Under the pieces are notes generated by a model. It was not told the DNA's origin, did no database searches, and worked only from the letters and a program-made list of their open reading frames with translations. A stretch of 64,000 nucleotides of DNA from Eoetvoesia sp035555955 (lineage in GTDB: Bacteria; Pseudomonadota; Gammaproteobacteria; Burkholderiales; Burkholderiaceae_B), in contig NZ_DATMGA010000055.1 of NCBI RefSeq assembly GCF_035555955.1, positions 21,617-85,616 of the forward strand, in the 5' to 3' direction. Positions 1 through 8,138 of the stretch are shown piece by piece; the stretch's first letter is position 1; each line of letters starts with the position of its first letter. The position numbers were made by a program, and so were the translations under genes.

Positions 1-20
1 GTAGAGACCAGGAATACACC

Positions 21-632
21 ATGAGCTTCCCTTCGTTTTTCGATACGACCCCCACCATTACCCTGCGCGATCCCCTGGCCCAATTCCTGGGCGCGGCCAG
101 TGACGGCGTCATTCGGTATTCTTACCCTGAAATCGTCAAGCTGGCCGGGCATTCGTGCCCGACGGTCGCCGGCGCCTATCTTATGACCATCAAGGCGCTG
201 CAAACGCTTTACGGCGACGACCTGCCGGAGCGCGGCGCCATCCGGGTGGAATTCCGCGACGGCCAGCAGGACGGCGTGACCGGCGTCATGGCCAATGTGG
301 CGGCCTTCATTACGGGGGCCACCACGGACAACGGCTTCAAGGGTCTGGGCGGGCGGTTCGACCGGCGCAATCTATTGTTTTTCAATGCGCCGATCGACGG
401 CACGATCCGGTTCCAGCGCCTGGATACGGGCGCCCAGGCAACGGCAAGCTTCAATGCGGGCGCGGTTCCGGCCTCACCCCAAATGATGCCGGCATTGCAT
501 AAAGCCCTGGATGCCGGCGCCTCGGAAGAACAGAAACGCCAGTTTGCCCAGATGTGGCAGGACCGGGTTCGGCGTATATTCGATCAAGCGGACGTTTTGG
601 GCCTGGTGACGGTGGCTGCCGGTTCTGCGTGA
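21..632 (+). CDS. FmdE-domain-like hypothetical protein
   Basis: This 203-residue protein has a Gly-His-Ser-Cys-Pro motif near residues 43-47 followed by an Ala/Gly-rich helix, which resembles the GHxCPG signature of the FmdE domain (formylmethanofuran dehydrogenase subunit E family). A later Gly-rich stretch (about residues 95-115) sits where FmdE proteins usually carry a second Cys region, but no such Cys is present here. There is no signal peptide or membrane segment, so it is probably cytoplasmic. It converges on ureG, with 6 bases between the two stops. A purine-rich stretch precedes the ATG. The family link rests on one motif, and the function is unknown; it could be a metal or thiol-binding accessory protein. 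Confidence 0.6.
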   Translation: MSFPSFFDTTPTITLRDPLAQFLGAASDGVIRYSYPEIVKLAGHSCPTVAGAYLMTIKALQTLYGDDLPERGAIRVEFRDGQQDGVTGVMANVAAFITGATTDNGFKGLGGRFDRRNLLFFNAPIDGTIRFQRLDTGAQATASFNAGAVPASPQMMPALHKALDAGASEEQKRQFAQMWQDRVRRIFDQADVLGLVTVAAGSA

Positions 633-638
633 CTCCCG

Positions 639-1292
639 CTACGCCAGCATGCCCCGGTCTTTGATAAAGGCAATGATCTCGTCCAGGCCTTTGCCGCTTT
701 TGATGCTGCCCATCACGAAGGGGCGCTCGCCGCGCATACGCCCCGCGTCTTCTTCCATGATTGCCAGAGAAGCGCCCACATAAGGCGCCAGGTCGGTTTT
801 GTTGATGATCAACAGGTCCGATTTGGTGATGCCGGGGCCGCCTTTGCGAGGTATTTTCTCGCCGCCCGCCACATCGATGACATACAGGGTCAGGTCCGAC
901 AGTTCGGGGCTGAACGTAGCGGCCAGGTTGTCGCCGCCCGATTCGACGAAGACGATGTCGGCATTGGGAAACCGGCCCAGCATCTGGTCTATGGCTTCCA
1001 GGTTGATGGAAGCATCTTCGCGGATGGCGGTGTGCGGGCAGCCGCCGGTTTCCACGCCCATGATGCGTTCGGGCGGCAGCGCGCCCGAAACCGTGAGCAG
1101 GCGCTGGTCTTCTTTGGTGTAGATGTCGTTGGTGATGGCCACCAGATCGTATTTTTCGGACATCCGCTTGCACAGCATTTCCAGCAAGGTGGTTTTCCCC
1201 GAGCCGACAGGGCCGCCCACGCCTATGCGCAGCGGGGGCAGGGGCTTGGTGCGCAAAGAGGATGCGGCGGAGGTTTTGCGTGAGCTGGACAT
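639..1292 (-). CDS. ureG: Urease accessory GTPase UreG
   Basis: UreG is the SIMIBI-class GTPase that drives nickel delivery into urease with UreD, UreF and UreE. The protein (217 residues) has the P-loop GPVGSGKT at residues 27-34, the nickel-binding Cys-Pro-His motif in GGCPHTAIRED, and the guanine-specificity motif NKTD. I placed the start at 1292 because it has an AAAGG site 8 bases upstream; an upstream TTG at 1307 would overlap the ureF stop and is less likely. It is the last gene of the urease operon and follows ureF by 11 bases. Confidence 0.97.
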   Translation of the reverse strand: MSSSRKTSAASSLRTKPLPPLRIGVGGPVGSGKTTLLEMLCKRMSEKYDLVAITNDIYTKEDQRLLTVSGALPPERIMGVETGGCPHTAIREDASINLEAIDQMLGRFPNADIVFVESGGDNLAATFSPELSDLTLYVIDVAGGEKIPRKGGPGITKSDLLIINKTDLAPYVGASLAIMEEDAGRMRGERPFVMGSIKSGKGLDEIIAFIKDRGMLA

Positions 1293-1303
1293 GGCGTGAC
1301 CTT

Positions 1304-1993
1304 TCAAGAGCGGAATAGACGGGAATACTGGCTTTCGTGGCGAGACGACAAGATGGCGAACTGGGGCGCCAGCGTGTGTAGGCGTGGCGGGTCTTGCGCA
1401 GCCCTTTGCGCGGCTTCCTCGCAGACGTAGGGTATTTGCCGGCGCGTGGAGTCGAGAATGCGCTGTCCCGCAATCTGCCCCAGCGGAATGGTCTTGACGG
1501 CCGCCATGACCTGGTTTTCCAGCCAGGTGAACAGATATGCCGCAAGGCCGGCCCGATCATCCATACCCAGGACGTGCGCGGCGTATGCATGGGCGGTGGG
1601 CAGGGTGATGGTGGCCGGGGCAAGCAGATGGTCCAGCGCGTCGGGCTCGCCCCATGCCAGGTCTTTGGCCAGCCTGGCCAAGGACCAGCCCATTTGCGCG
1701 GTTTCCTGGCGCATTTCCCGTGTCTCGCGCGAGGCGAGAAACCAGTCGTTCCAGTATGAAATGCGAGCCGGATCGCGGCTTGCCCAGCCTTGGAACAACA
1801 GGAGCCAGACCGGGGCTTCGCATTGCGCGACGACCAGTTCCAACTGTTCGGCGATCCAGCGGCCGGCGCTGGCTTCGTCGGTGACGATCTTCGTTTCGAC
1901 GGCTGCCTCCAGGCCTTGCGAATAACTGTAGCCGCCTATGGGCAGGGCCGGCGAAGACAGTTGCAGCAGGGCGGCAAGCTGGGCTGTTTCCAT
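1304..1993 (-). CDS. ureF: Urease accessory protein UreF
   Basis: UreF is an all-helical protein that bridges UreD and UreG in the urease activation complex. The 229-residue product starts with a typical UreF N-terminus (LLQLSSPALPIGGYSYSQGL) and retains the C-terminal stretch with conserved Ser-Arg-His-Glu residues near residue 218. Its length is normal for the family. It sits 5 bases downstream of ureE. UreE and UreF are separate genes here; as I recall they are fused in some Bordetella species. Confidence 0.95.
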   Translation of the reverse strand: METAQLAALLQLSSPALPIGGYSYSQGLEAAVETKIVTDEASAGRWIAEQLELVVAQCEAPVWLLLFQGWASRDPARISYWNDWFLASRETREMRQETAQMGWSLARLAKDLAWGEPDALDHLLAPATITLPTAHAYAAHVLGMDDRAGLAAYLFTWLENQVMAAVKTIPLGQIAGQRILDSTRRQIPYVCEEAAQRAAQDPPRLHTLAPQFAILSSRHESQYSRLFRS

Positions 1994-1998
1994 GGATG

Positions 1999-2658
1999 CT
2001 ATCTGGACGTATCGCCGGAGTCGTCGGGGCGGTTCGGGTTGGCGTCATGATGGCCGCCGTGTCCGTGCCCGGCGGCGTGATCGTGATCATGCCTGTGGTC
2101 GTGGCCATGTTCGTGCTTGTGCCCGTGGTCGCCATGCTCATGGCCGTGTACGGCGTAGGCCGCCTGGGCCAGGGCGTAGTCTTCTTCGAAGGTGGCGTCG
2201 TGGCCGTGCTTGTGGCCGCCGCCGTAGGCGCCTGTCTCGGGTTCGAACGGCGCCTCGACCTGTTCGACGGCCACGCCGCTTATCTTCTTTAGCATGTCCA
2301 TGAGCACCGGGTCGTGCTCCAGCTGTAGGTAAGCCTCGCCGATTTCCAGCGGCACATGCCGGTTGCCAAGGTGGTAGGCGGCGCGCGTCAGCTGCGTCGC
2401 GGTGTTGGCCGTTACCCTCAGGACGGATTGCGGGGCGGCCTGGACGACAATGAATTTTCCATCGTCGGCCAGGAGCAGATCGCCGTGGGCCAGGACCGTG
2501 CCCTGCAAAAGGGCAAGGCCGATTTCCTCGCCGTTGTCCAGGGTAAGCTTTTGCCGGCTGCGGCGCCGCAGCTCGAATGGCAGGACAGCCCTGGGGGCGT
2601 GGCGGGTAAGCGCCGCGGCAACCTTGACGCCATGCAGGTGTTTTTTGACGATGCGCAT
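1999..2658 (-). CDS. ureE: Urease accessory nickel metallochaperone UreE
   Basis: UreE binds nickel and passes it to UreG. The first 150 or so residues match the UreE fold, including RGTVLAHGD-like and GNRHVPLEIG segments. The C-terminal 70 residues are very rich in His alternating with Gly, Asp and Glu, which would make a high-capacity nickel store like the tail of the Klebsiella protein. The total of 219 residues is longer than tail-less UreE proteins because of this tail. It starts 2 bases after the ureC stop, so the two genes are likely translationally coupled. Confidence 0.96.
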   Translation of the reverse strand: MRIVKKHLHGVKVAAALTRHAPRAVLPFELRRRSRQKLTLDNGEEIGLALLQGTVLAHGDLLLADDGKFIVVQAAPQSVLRVTANTATQLTRAAYHLGNRHVPLEIGEAYLQLEHDPVLMDMLKKISGVAVEQVEAPFEPETGAYGGGHKHGHDATFEEDYALAQAAYAVHGHEHGDHGHKHEHGHDHRHDHDHAAGHGHGGHHDANPNRPDDSGDTSR

Positions 2659-2660
2659 GA

Positions 2661-4376
2661 TCAGAATAGGAAGTAGCGTTGGGCCATGGGCAGGACGGCA
2701 GCTGGTTCGCAGCTTAGCAGCCGGCCGTCTGCCATGACCTGGTAGGTTTGCGGATCGACAGTGATATGGGGCAGCCAGTTGTTACGCACCATGTCCTTCT
2801 TTTTCACGCTGCGGCAGCCGTGCACCGCTTCGAGCGTCTTGGCCAGGCCCAGCGCATGCACTTGCGGGTTGGCCAGCCCAGCCTGGGAAACGAAGGTGAG
2901 CGACGTTTTGACGGCCTTGCCGAAACTGCCGAACATGGGGCGGAAATGCACGGGTTGAGGCGTGGCGATGGAAGCGCCCGGATCGCCCATATGAGCGGCT
3001 GCGATCATTCCGCCTTTAAGGACGAGACTGGGCTTCACGCCGAAAAATGCCGGTCGCCACAGCACGATGTCGGCCAGCTTGCCCGGCTCGATCGAGCCGA
3101 CCTTATGTGCGATTCCATGGGTCAGCGCCGGGTTGATGGTGTACTTGGCGATATAGCGCTTGATGCGTTCGTTGTCGGCCCGGGCGCTGTCGCCTTCCAG
3201 GGCGCCCAGTTGGGCCTTCATCTTGTCGGCGGTCTGCCAGGTGCGCAGAACAACCTCGCCGACGCGGCCCATGGCTTGCGAATCCGAGCTCATGATGGAA
3301 AACGCGCCCAGGTCGTGCAGGATGTCCTCGGCCGCGATCGTTTCGCGGCGAATGCGGCTTTCCGCGAATGCGACGTCCTCGGCGATGGAGGGATCCAGGT
3401 GGTGGCACACCATCAGCATGTCCAGGTGCTCATCCATGGTATTGGCGGTAAAGGGCATGGTGGGGTTGGTGGATGCCGGCAGGACGTTGGGCATGCCCGC
3501 GGCGCGGATGATGTCGGGAGCATGGCCGCCGCCGGCGCCTTCGGTGTGGAAGGAATGGATGGTGCGGCCCTTGAATGCCCGGAAGGTGTCTTCGACGAAG
3601 CCCGACTCGTTCAGCGTGTCGCTGTGAATGGCGACCTGGACGTCGGTTTTCTCGGCGACGCCCAGGCAGGTATCGATGGCCGAGGGAGTCGTGCCCCAGT
3701 CTTCGTGCAGCTTGAGACCTATGGCGCCCGCCTCGACCTGCTCGAACAGCGGGCGCGGATCGCTGGCGTTGCCCTTGCCCAGCAGGCCGATGTTCATGGG
3801 AAAGGCATCCAGCGCGCTAAGCATCGAGGCAATGTGCCAGGGGCCAGGGGTGCAGGTCGTGGCCAGCGTTCCCGTGGCCGGGCCCGTGCCGCCGCCTATC
3901 ATGGTCGTGACGCCGCTGGCCAGCGCTTCGTCGATTTGCTGCGGGCAGATGAAGTGGATGTGCGAATCCACGGCTCCGGCGGTAACGATCATGCCTTCGC
4001 CCGCGATGACTTCGGTGGCCGGCCCCACGACGATGGTGACGCCCGGCTGTATGTCGGGGTTGCCGGCCTTGCCGATGGCCGAGATCAGGCCATGCTTGAT
4101 GCCGATGTCGGCCTTGACGATGCCGGTAACGGCATCGATGATGAGCGCGTTGGTAATGACGGTGTCGGCGCAATCGGCGCTTGCGCGCTGGCTTTGGCCC
4201 ATGCCGTCGCGTATGACCTTGCCGCCGCCGAACTTCACTTCTTCTCCGAAAACGGTGTGGTCTTTTTCGACCTGGGCCAGCAACTGGGTGTCGGCCAGGC
4301 GCACGCGGTCGCCGGTTCCGTTGGCGAAGGTCGGGCCGAACATCTCGACATAGGCTTGACGTGAAATATCAACCAT
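2661..4376 (-). CDS. ureC: Urease alpha subunit UreC
   Basis: UreC is the catalytic subunit that hydrolyses urea to ammonia and carbamate at a dinickel centre. The product is 571 residues, the usual length. Visible active-site elements are HIHF (nickel-binding His pair), the carbamylated Lys at residue 222 in GLKLHEDWG, and the mobile-flap segment around MVCHHLDP with its conserved His. The start at 4376 gives the standard N-terminus MVDISRQAYVEMFGPT and overlaps the ureB stop in an ATGA arrangement; a longer open frame upstream lies inside ureB and is not credible. Confidence 0.98.
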   Translation of the reverse strand: MVDISRQAYVEMFGPTFANGTGDRVRLADTQLLAQVEKDHTVFGEEVKFGGGKVIRDGMGQSQRASADCADTVITNALIIDAVTGIVKADIGIKHGLISAIGKAGNPDIQPGVTIVVGPATEVIAGEGMIVTAGAVDSHIHFICPQQIDEALASGVTTMIGGGTGPATGTLATTCTPGPWHIASMLSALDAFPMNIGLLGKGNASDPRPLFEQVEAGAIGLKLHEDWGTTPSAIDTCLGVAEKTDVQVAIHSDTLNESGFVEDTFRAFKGRTIHSFHTEGAGGGHAPDIIRAAGMPNVLPASTNPTMPFTANTMDEHLDMLMVCHHLDPSIAEDVAFAESRIRRETIAAEDILHDLGAFSIMSSDSQAMGRVGEVVLRTWQTADKMKAQLGALEGDSARADNERIKRYIAKYTINPALTHGIAHKVGSIEPGKLADIVLWRPAFFGVKPSLVLKGGMIAAAHMGDPGASIATPQPVHFRPMFGSFGKAVKTSLTFVSQAGLANPQVHALGLAKTLEAVHGCRSVKKKDMVRNNWLPHITVDPQTYQVMADGRLLSCEPAAVLPMAQRYFLF

Positions 4377-4681
4377 CACAGTGCTCCCATGATGTCGCCA
4401 TGAAAGCCGTATACATGGCGGTCGCCCGCCAACTCCACGATTTCGACGGTTCGTTTCTGGCCGGGTTCGAATCGTACCGCGGTGCCCGCGGCAATATTCA
4501 GGCGGCAGCCTCGCGCGGCGGCGCGATCGAATTGCAGCGCCGAATTGGTTTCCGCAAAATGGTAGTGCGAGCCCACTTGCACGGGGCGGTCTCCGGTGTT
4601 GACGACATCGAGACTGCGGGTGGCGCGCTGGCGGTTCAGCTCGATATGGCCGGGCTCGACGAGTATTTCGCCTGGAATCAT
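4376..4681 (-). CDS. ureB: Urease beta subunit UreB
   Basis: UreB is a small structural subunit of the urease (alpha-beta-gamma)3 complex. The 101-residue protein begins MIPGEILVEPGHIELN, and contains VGSHYHFAETN and the C-terminal GFHGDIMG typical of the family. The chosen ATG at 4681 matches the family N-terminus; an upstream extension runs into ureJ and has no family similarity. Its stop overlaps the ureC start by one base. Confidence 0.97.
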   Translation of the reverse strand: MIPGEILVEPGHIELNRQRATRSLDVVNTGDRPVQVGSHYHFAETNSALQFDRAAARGCRLNIAAGTAVRFEPGQKRTVEIVELAGDRHVYGFHGDIMGAL

Positions 4682-4713
4682 TCTGGTTTCTCCAAGAATG
4701 TATGGCGCCTGGA

Positions 4714-5337
4714 TCAGGCGGCCATGGTGAACAGGGCAACGCCGTAGGCGGCGATGCCGATGCCGGCCATGCGCGTCAGCCAAGCGCCACGCCGTTTCAA
4801 GGCAAATCCGGCCGCCAGCCCCACGCCGTGCAGCATCAACGTGCTAAGCATGAATCCCGCGATGAAAGCGGCGGCGCTGCCGTTGGCGGGAAGCTCGGCC
4901 CCATGCGCAATGCCGTGGAATACAGCGAAAAGGCCGACAAGCGCCGCGGCGGCCCAGCCGGGCATGGATCGCCGACTTGCAACCAGCAGCCCCAGCACGA
5001 AGAGCGATGCCATGATCATCGGTTCGGCGCCGGCCCCGCCGATGCCGGCAATACCCATGAGCGCGCCGCAAAGCAGCAGGCACAGGAAGCTGATGGGCGT
5101 CCAGATGGCCTGTCGAACATTTTCATGTGTCGATGCGGCCCAGAGCCCCACGGCGATCATCGCGAACAGGTGGTCCAGCCCCGTAAGGGGGTGTACGAAG
5201 CCCGCGGCGAGCATGCTGCCGGCTATGGGCAGTTCGTGCCCGGGATGGGCGAAGGCGGCGGCCTGCGCCAGAAAGGCCAGGCCGAGGGTGCGGGCGGCGA
5301 AGATGCCGGCGGCGCGAAGCGAAGAGCGGGTGGTCAT
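4714..5337 (-). CDS. ureJ: HupE/UreJ family membrane protein
   Basis: This 207-residue protein is a HupE/UreJ family member, a presumed nickel (or cobalt) permease that supplies metal for urease or hydrogenase. After an N-terminal hydrophobic segment the mature part begins HPGHELP, followed by the family signature FVHPLTGLDHLFAM with metal-binding His and Asp residues. About six hydrophobic segments are visible. It lies between ureA and ureB (46 and 32 bases away), an arrangement I recall from Bordetella urease clusters. Given that context, a nickel role is the best inference. Confidence 0.92.
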   Translation of the reverse strand: MTTRSSLRAAGIFAARTLGLAFLAQAAAFAHPGHELPIAGSMLAAGFVHPLTGLDHLFAMIAVGLWAASTHENVRQAIWTPISFLCLLLCGALMGIAGIGGAGAEPMIMASLFVLGLLVASRRSMPGWAAAALVGLFAVFHGIAHGAELPANGSAAAFIAGFMLSTLMLHGVGLAAGFALKRRGAWLTRMAGIGIAAYGVALFTMAA

Positions 5338-5383
5338 GGAAGGCTCCAGAAATTCATAGGTTGCGCACGAACGACTTTGTGGG

Positions 5384-5686
5384 TCAGAGGATGGGGTGAT
5401 GCACGGTGATGAGCTTGGTGCCGTCCGGGAAGGTGGCTTCCACCTGGACGTCGGGAATCATTTCGGGTATGCCTTGCATGACGTCGTCGCGCGTGAGAAT
5501 GGTCGTGCCGTAATGCATGAGCTCGGCCACCGTCCGGCCATCGCGAGCGCCCTCCATCAGGGCGGCGCTTATCAGCGCCACCGCTTCCGGGTAGTTGAGC
5601 TTCACGCCGCGCGCTTTGCGCCGCTCGGCAAGCAGCGCCGCCGTGAAGATGAGCAGCTTGTCCTTTTCTCGGGGGGTAAGTTCCAT
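5384..5686 (-). CDS. ureA: Urease gamma subunit UreA
   Basis: UreA is the smallest structural subunit of bacterial urease. The 100-residue product starts MELTPREKDKLLIF and ends VEATFPDGTKLITVHHPI plus one Leu, both typical of the family. A GAGGAAA-type ribosome site lies just upstream of the ATG at 5686. A longer open frame reaching to 5947 overlaps ureD and shows no family similarity, so it was discarded. The ureD stop lies 14 bases upstream. Confidence 0.98.
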   Translation of the reverse strand: MELTPREKDKLLIFTAALLAERRKARGVKLNYPEAVALISAALMEGARDGRTVAELMHYGTTILTRDDVMQGIPEMIPDVQVEATFPDGTKLITVHHPIL

Positions 5687-5700
5687 CGATGTTTCCTCTT

Positions 5701-6555
5701 TCAGGTTTTCCACAGGCGCAGAGGGGCGCCGTCGATATCCAGCAGCAAGGGCCGCAAGTGCTGCCATAGCTCGATAAGCTTGGTTTTTACATCTTGCGCA
5801 TGCACGCCCAGCGCCCGGACAAGACAGAGCCCTTGTCCGTTTTCTTGCGGCATATGGGTCAGGCCCATGCGCAGGGTGTCGGTCCAGGGCAGATCCTGGG
5901 CCAGGCCGTCGACCTGTTCGGTGCTCAGGCCGGTTCCGAACGCCCACAGGGTTGCCAGTACGGGATAGCCGGCCAGCCCGTTGAGGCTATGGCGAAAAGG
6001 GCTGCCTGCGTCCAGTTCACCAGAGTCCAGCCATATGAGGCGCCCATCCAGCGAAATCTGCGTATCGAGCAAAATGCGCCCCTCGTCCCAGTGCGAGGGC
6101 TTTTGAATGCTGCCCAACTGCGTGATTTCCCAGCCTATGGCGCCGGCGCCGGTCTGCAGATGCAGCCGGGTGCTCGACCGAGCGTCGGCCTGTTCGAAAA
6201 AAATATTTTCCTGCGGCAGCCAGTCCAGGCGCCCGCCCGGTTCGACGCGGATATCGACATCCTGGGCCGAGCGCCTGCCGTTCGCCTTGTACCAGCGGGT
6301 TGCTCCCGGGGTGGTCAGCAGGGCATGCGCGTCCTGGCCGACATGGATGCTTATGGAAAGAGTGTCGCCGCCGGCTATGCCCGATGGGGGGTGCAGGATG
6401 GCGACATGGCAGACTTGCGGCCCTTCGGGATAGAGCGCTTTCTGGACGAGCAGGGGACCTTCGTGCTTGCGCCCGGCGAGCACGGTCCTGCGCTGTTCTT
6501 GGCGCAAAAAAGAGAGCTGCAGCGCGGCATGCCATTCGTCCGGAAGCGCGGCCAT
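5701..6555 (-). CDS. ureD: Urease accessory protein UreD
   Basis: UreD (UreH in some species) binds the urease apoenzyme and forms, with UreF and UreG, the complex through which nickel is inserted. The 284-residue protein has the recognisable HPPSGIAGGD segment near residue 55, TTPGATRWYKA near residue 82 and the WLPQENIFFEQA motif near residue 110. It is the first ure gene and starts 36 bases after the urtE stop. I see no separate promoter in that gap, so it is probably transcribed together with the urea transporter genes. Confidence 0.95.
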   Translation of the reverse strand: MAALPDEWHAALQLSFLRQEQRRTVLAGRKHEGPLLVQKALYPEGPQVCHVAILHPPSGIAGGDTLSISIHVGQDAHALLTTPGATRWYKANGRRSAQDVDIRVEPGGRLDWLPQENIFFEQADARSSTRLHLQTGAGAIGWEITQLGSIQKPSHWDEGRILLDTQISLDGRLIWLDSGELDAGSPFRHSLNGLAGYPVLATLWAFGTGLSTEQVDGLAQDLPWTDTLRMGLTHMPQENGQGLCLVRALGVHAQDVKTKLIELWQHLRPLLLDIDGAPLRLWKT

Positions 6556-6591
6556 GTCCAGGAGTCTCGTGATCGGTTGATCTTGCGTATA

Positions 6592-7290
6592 TTACGCCGA
6601 CAAATGCCGGCGCACATCATCGCCGTCGATCTGGGTCTTGTCGCCTGTGGAGACCACCTCGCCGCGTGAGAGGACGATGAACCGGTCGGCCAGTTCGCGG
6701 GCAAAATCGAAATACTGCTCGCACAGCAGGATGCCGATGTCGCCCCGTTCGCGCAGCAGTCGTATGACCTTGCCGATATCCTTGATGATGGACGGCTGGA
6801 TGCCCTCGGTCGGCTCGTCGAAGAGGATGTACCGGGGTTCCGCCACCAGCGCCCGCGCAATGGCAAGCTGCTGCTGTTGGCCCCCCGACAGATCGCCGCC
6901 GCGCCGGGCCAGCATGGTCTCGAGAACCGGAAACAGGTCGAAGATCTCTTGCTTGATGCGGCGGGCGCGGGCCGCGGGCTTGGAGGCCAGGCCCATCAGG
7001 ATGTTTTCCTCGACGGTCAGCCGGGAAAAAATATCGCGTCCCTGTGGTACGTAGGCCATGCCCAGAGCGGCGCGCTGGTGGGGGGCCATGCGGGTGACGG
7101 GGTTGCGGTCGAGCTCGATGCTGCCGGAACCGATGGGAACCACACCCATGAGGCATTTCAGAAGCGTGGTCTTGCCGACGCCGTTGCGGCCCAGAAGCGC
7201 CAGGCATTCGCCCTGCTCCAGCCGGAGCGAGACGTCGCGAAGAATATGGCTGCCGCCGTAGTATTGGTGTATTGCCTTGGCTTGCAGCAT
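6592..7290 (-). CDS. urtE: Urea ABC transporter ATP-binding protein UrtE
   Basis: This is the second of two ATPase subunits of the urea importer, which belongs to the branched-chain amino-acid (LivF-like) class. In 232 residues it has Walker A GRNGVGKTT, the signature LSGGQQQQLAIARAL and Walker B YILFDEPTEGIQPS, which is characteristic of UrtE/LivF. It starts one base beyond the urtD stop and precedes ureD, which supports urea rather than amino acids as substrate. Confidence 0.95.
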   Translation of the reverse strand: MLQAKAIHQYYGGSHILRDVSLRLEQGECLALLGRNGVGKTTLLKCLMGVVPIGSGSIELDRNPVTRMAPHQRAALGMAYVPQGRDIFSRLTVEENILMGLASKPAARARRIKQEIFDLFPVLETMLARRGGDLSGGQQQQLAIARALVAEPRYILFDEPTEGIQPSIIKDIGKVIRLLRERGDIGILLCEQYFDFARELADRFIVLSRGEVVSTGDKTQIDGDDVRRHLSA

Positions 7291-7291
7291 G

Positions 7292-8137
7292 TCAGCGCCC
7301 CAGATAGACTTCGACGACCCGCTGGTCGGCCTGGACTTGTTCCATGGTGCCTTCGGCCAGCACCGAGCCCTCGTGCAGCACGGTCACCTTGCCCTGGCCT
7401 GCGATACGGGCGACGAAGTCCATGTCGTGCTCGACCACCATCAGCGAGTGGCGGCCCTTCAATTCGTTCAGCAGCTCGCTGGTTCGTTCCGTTTCGGCGT
7501 CGGTCATTCCCGCCACGGGCTCGTCCAGCAAGAGCAATTGCGGCTCCTGCATGAGCAGCATGCCGATTTCCAGCCATTGCTTCTGCCCATGGGAAAGCAG
7601 GCCGGCAAGGCGCCCCGCCGATTCCTTCAAGCGTATCAGTTCCAGCGTAGCTTCTATGGCATCGATTTGCTCGCCGGATAGCCGCGAGAACAGGGTCGGC
7701 GCGATGCGCTTGTCGGCTTTCATGGCCAGTTCCAGGTTCTCGAAAACGGTGTGGTTTTCGAAAACCGTGGGCCTCTGGAATTTCCTGCCGATGCCGGCGT
7801 GGGCGATTTGAGCTTCGCTGAGCATGGCCAAGTCGATGTTCTGCCCGAAGAAGGCCGTGCCTGAGGTAGGCCGGGTCTTGCCTGTGATGACATCCATCAT
7901 GGTGGTTTTGCCCGCGCCGTTGGGGCCGATGATGCACCGCAGTTCGCCGACGCCGATATCCAGGGTCAGGTTGTTCAGTGCCTTGAAGCCGTCGAAGTCG
8001 ACGGTGATTCCGTCCAGATAGACGATGACGCCGTGGGTGGTGTCCACACCGGAGGGCGCCGGGCGGCCGTACGAGGCATTGCCGCCGGCGCCTTCGTCGC
8101 ATGCGTCGACGATTTGGGTCGATTGGGAGGGATTCAT
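7292..8137 (-). CDS. urtD: Urea ABC transporter ATP-binding protein UrtD
   Basis: UrtD is the LivG-like ATPase of the urea importer. It carries Walker A GPNGAGKTT, a signature-like LSHGQKQWLEIG (the Ser-His-Gly-Gln-Lys-Gln-Trp form is typical of UrtD) and Walker B LLLLDEPVAGMTD. I chose the ATG at 8137 (281 residues) because it has a GGAAGGA site upstream and lies 1 base beyond the urtC stop; an in-frame start at 8179 would lie inside urtC. Confidence 0.95.
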   Translation of the reverse strand: MNPSQSTQIVDACDEGAGGNASYGRPAPSGVDTTHGVIVYLDGITVDFDGFKALNNLTLDIGVGELRCIIGPNGAGKTTMMDVITGKTRPTSGTAFFGQNIDLAMLSEAQIAHAGIGRKFQRPTVFENHTVFENLELAMKADKRIAPTLFSRLSGEQIDAIEATLELIRLKESAGRLAGLLSHGQKQWLEIGMLLMQEPQLLLLDEPVAGMTDAETERTSELLNELKGRHSLMVVEHDMDFVARIAGQGKVTVLHEGSVLAEGTMEQVQADQRVVEVYLGR

Positions 8138-8138
8138 G

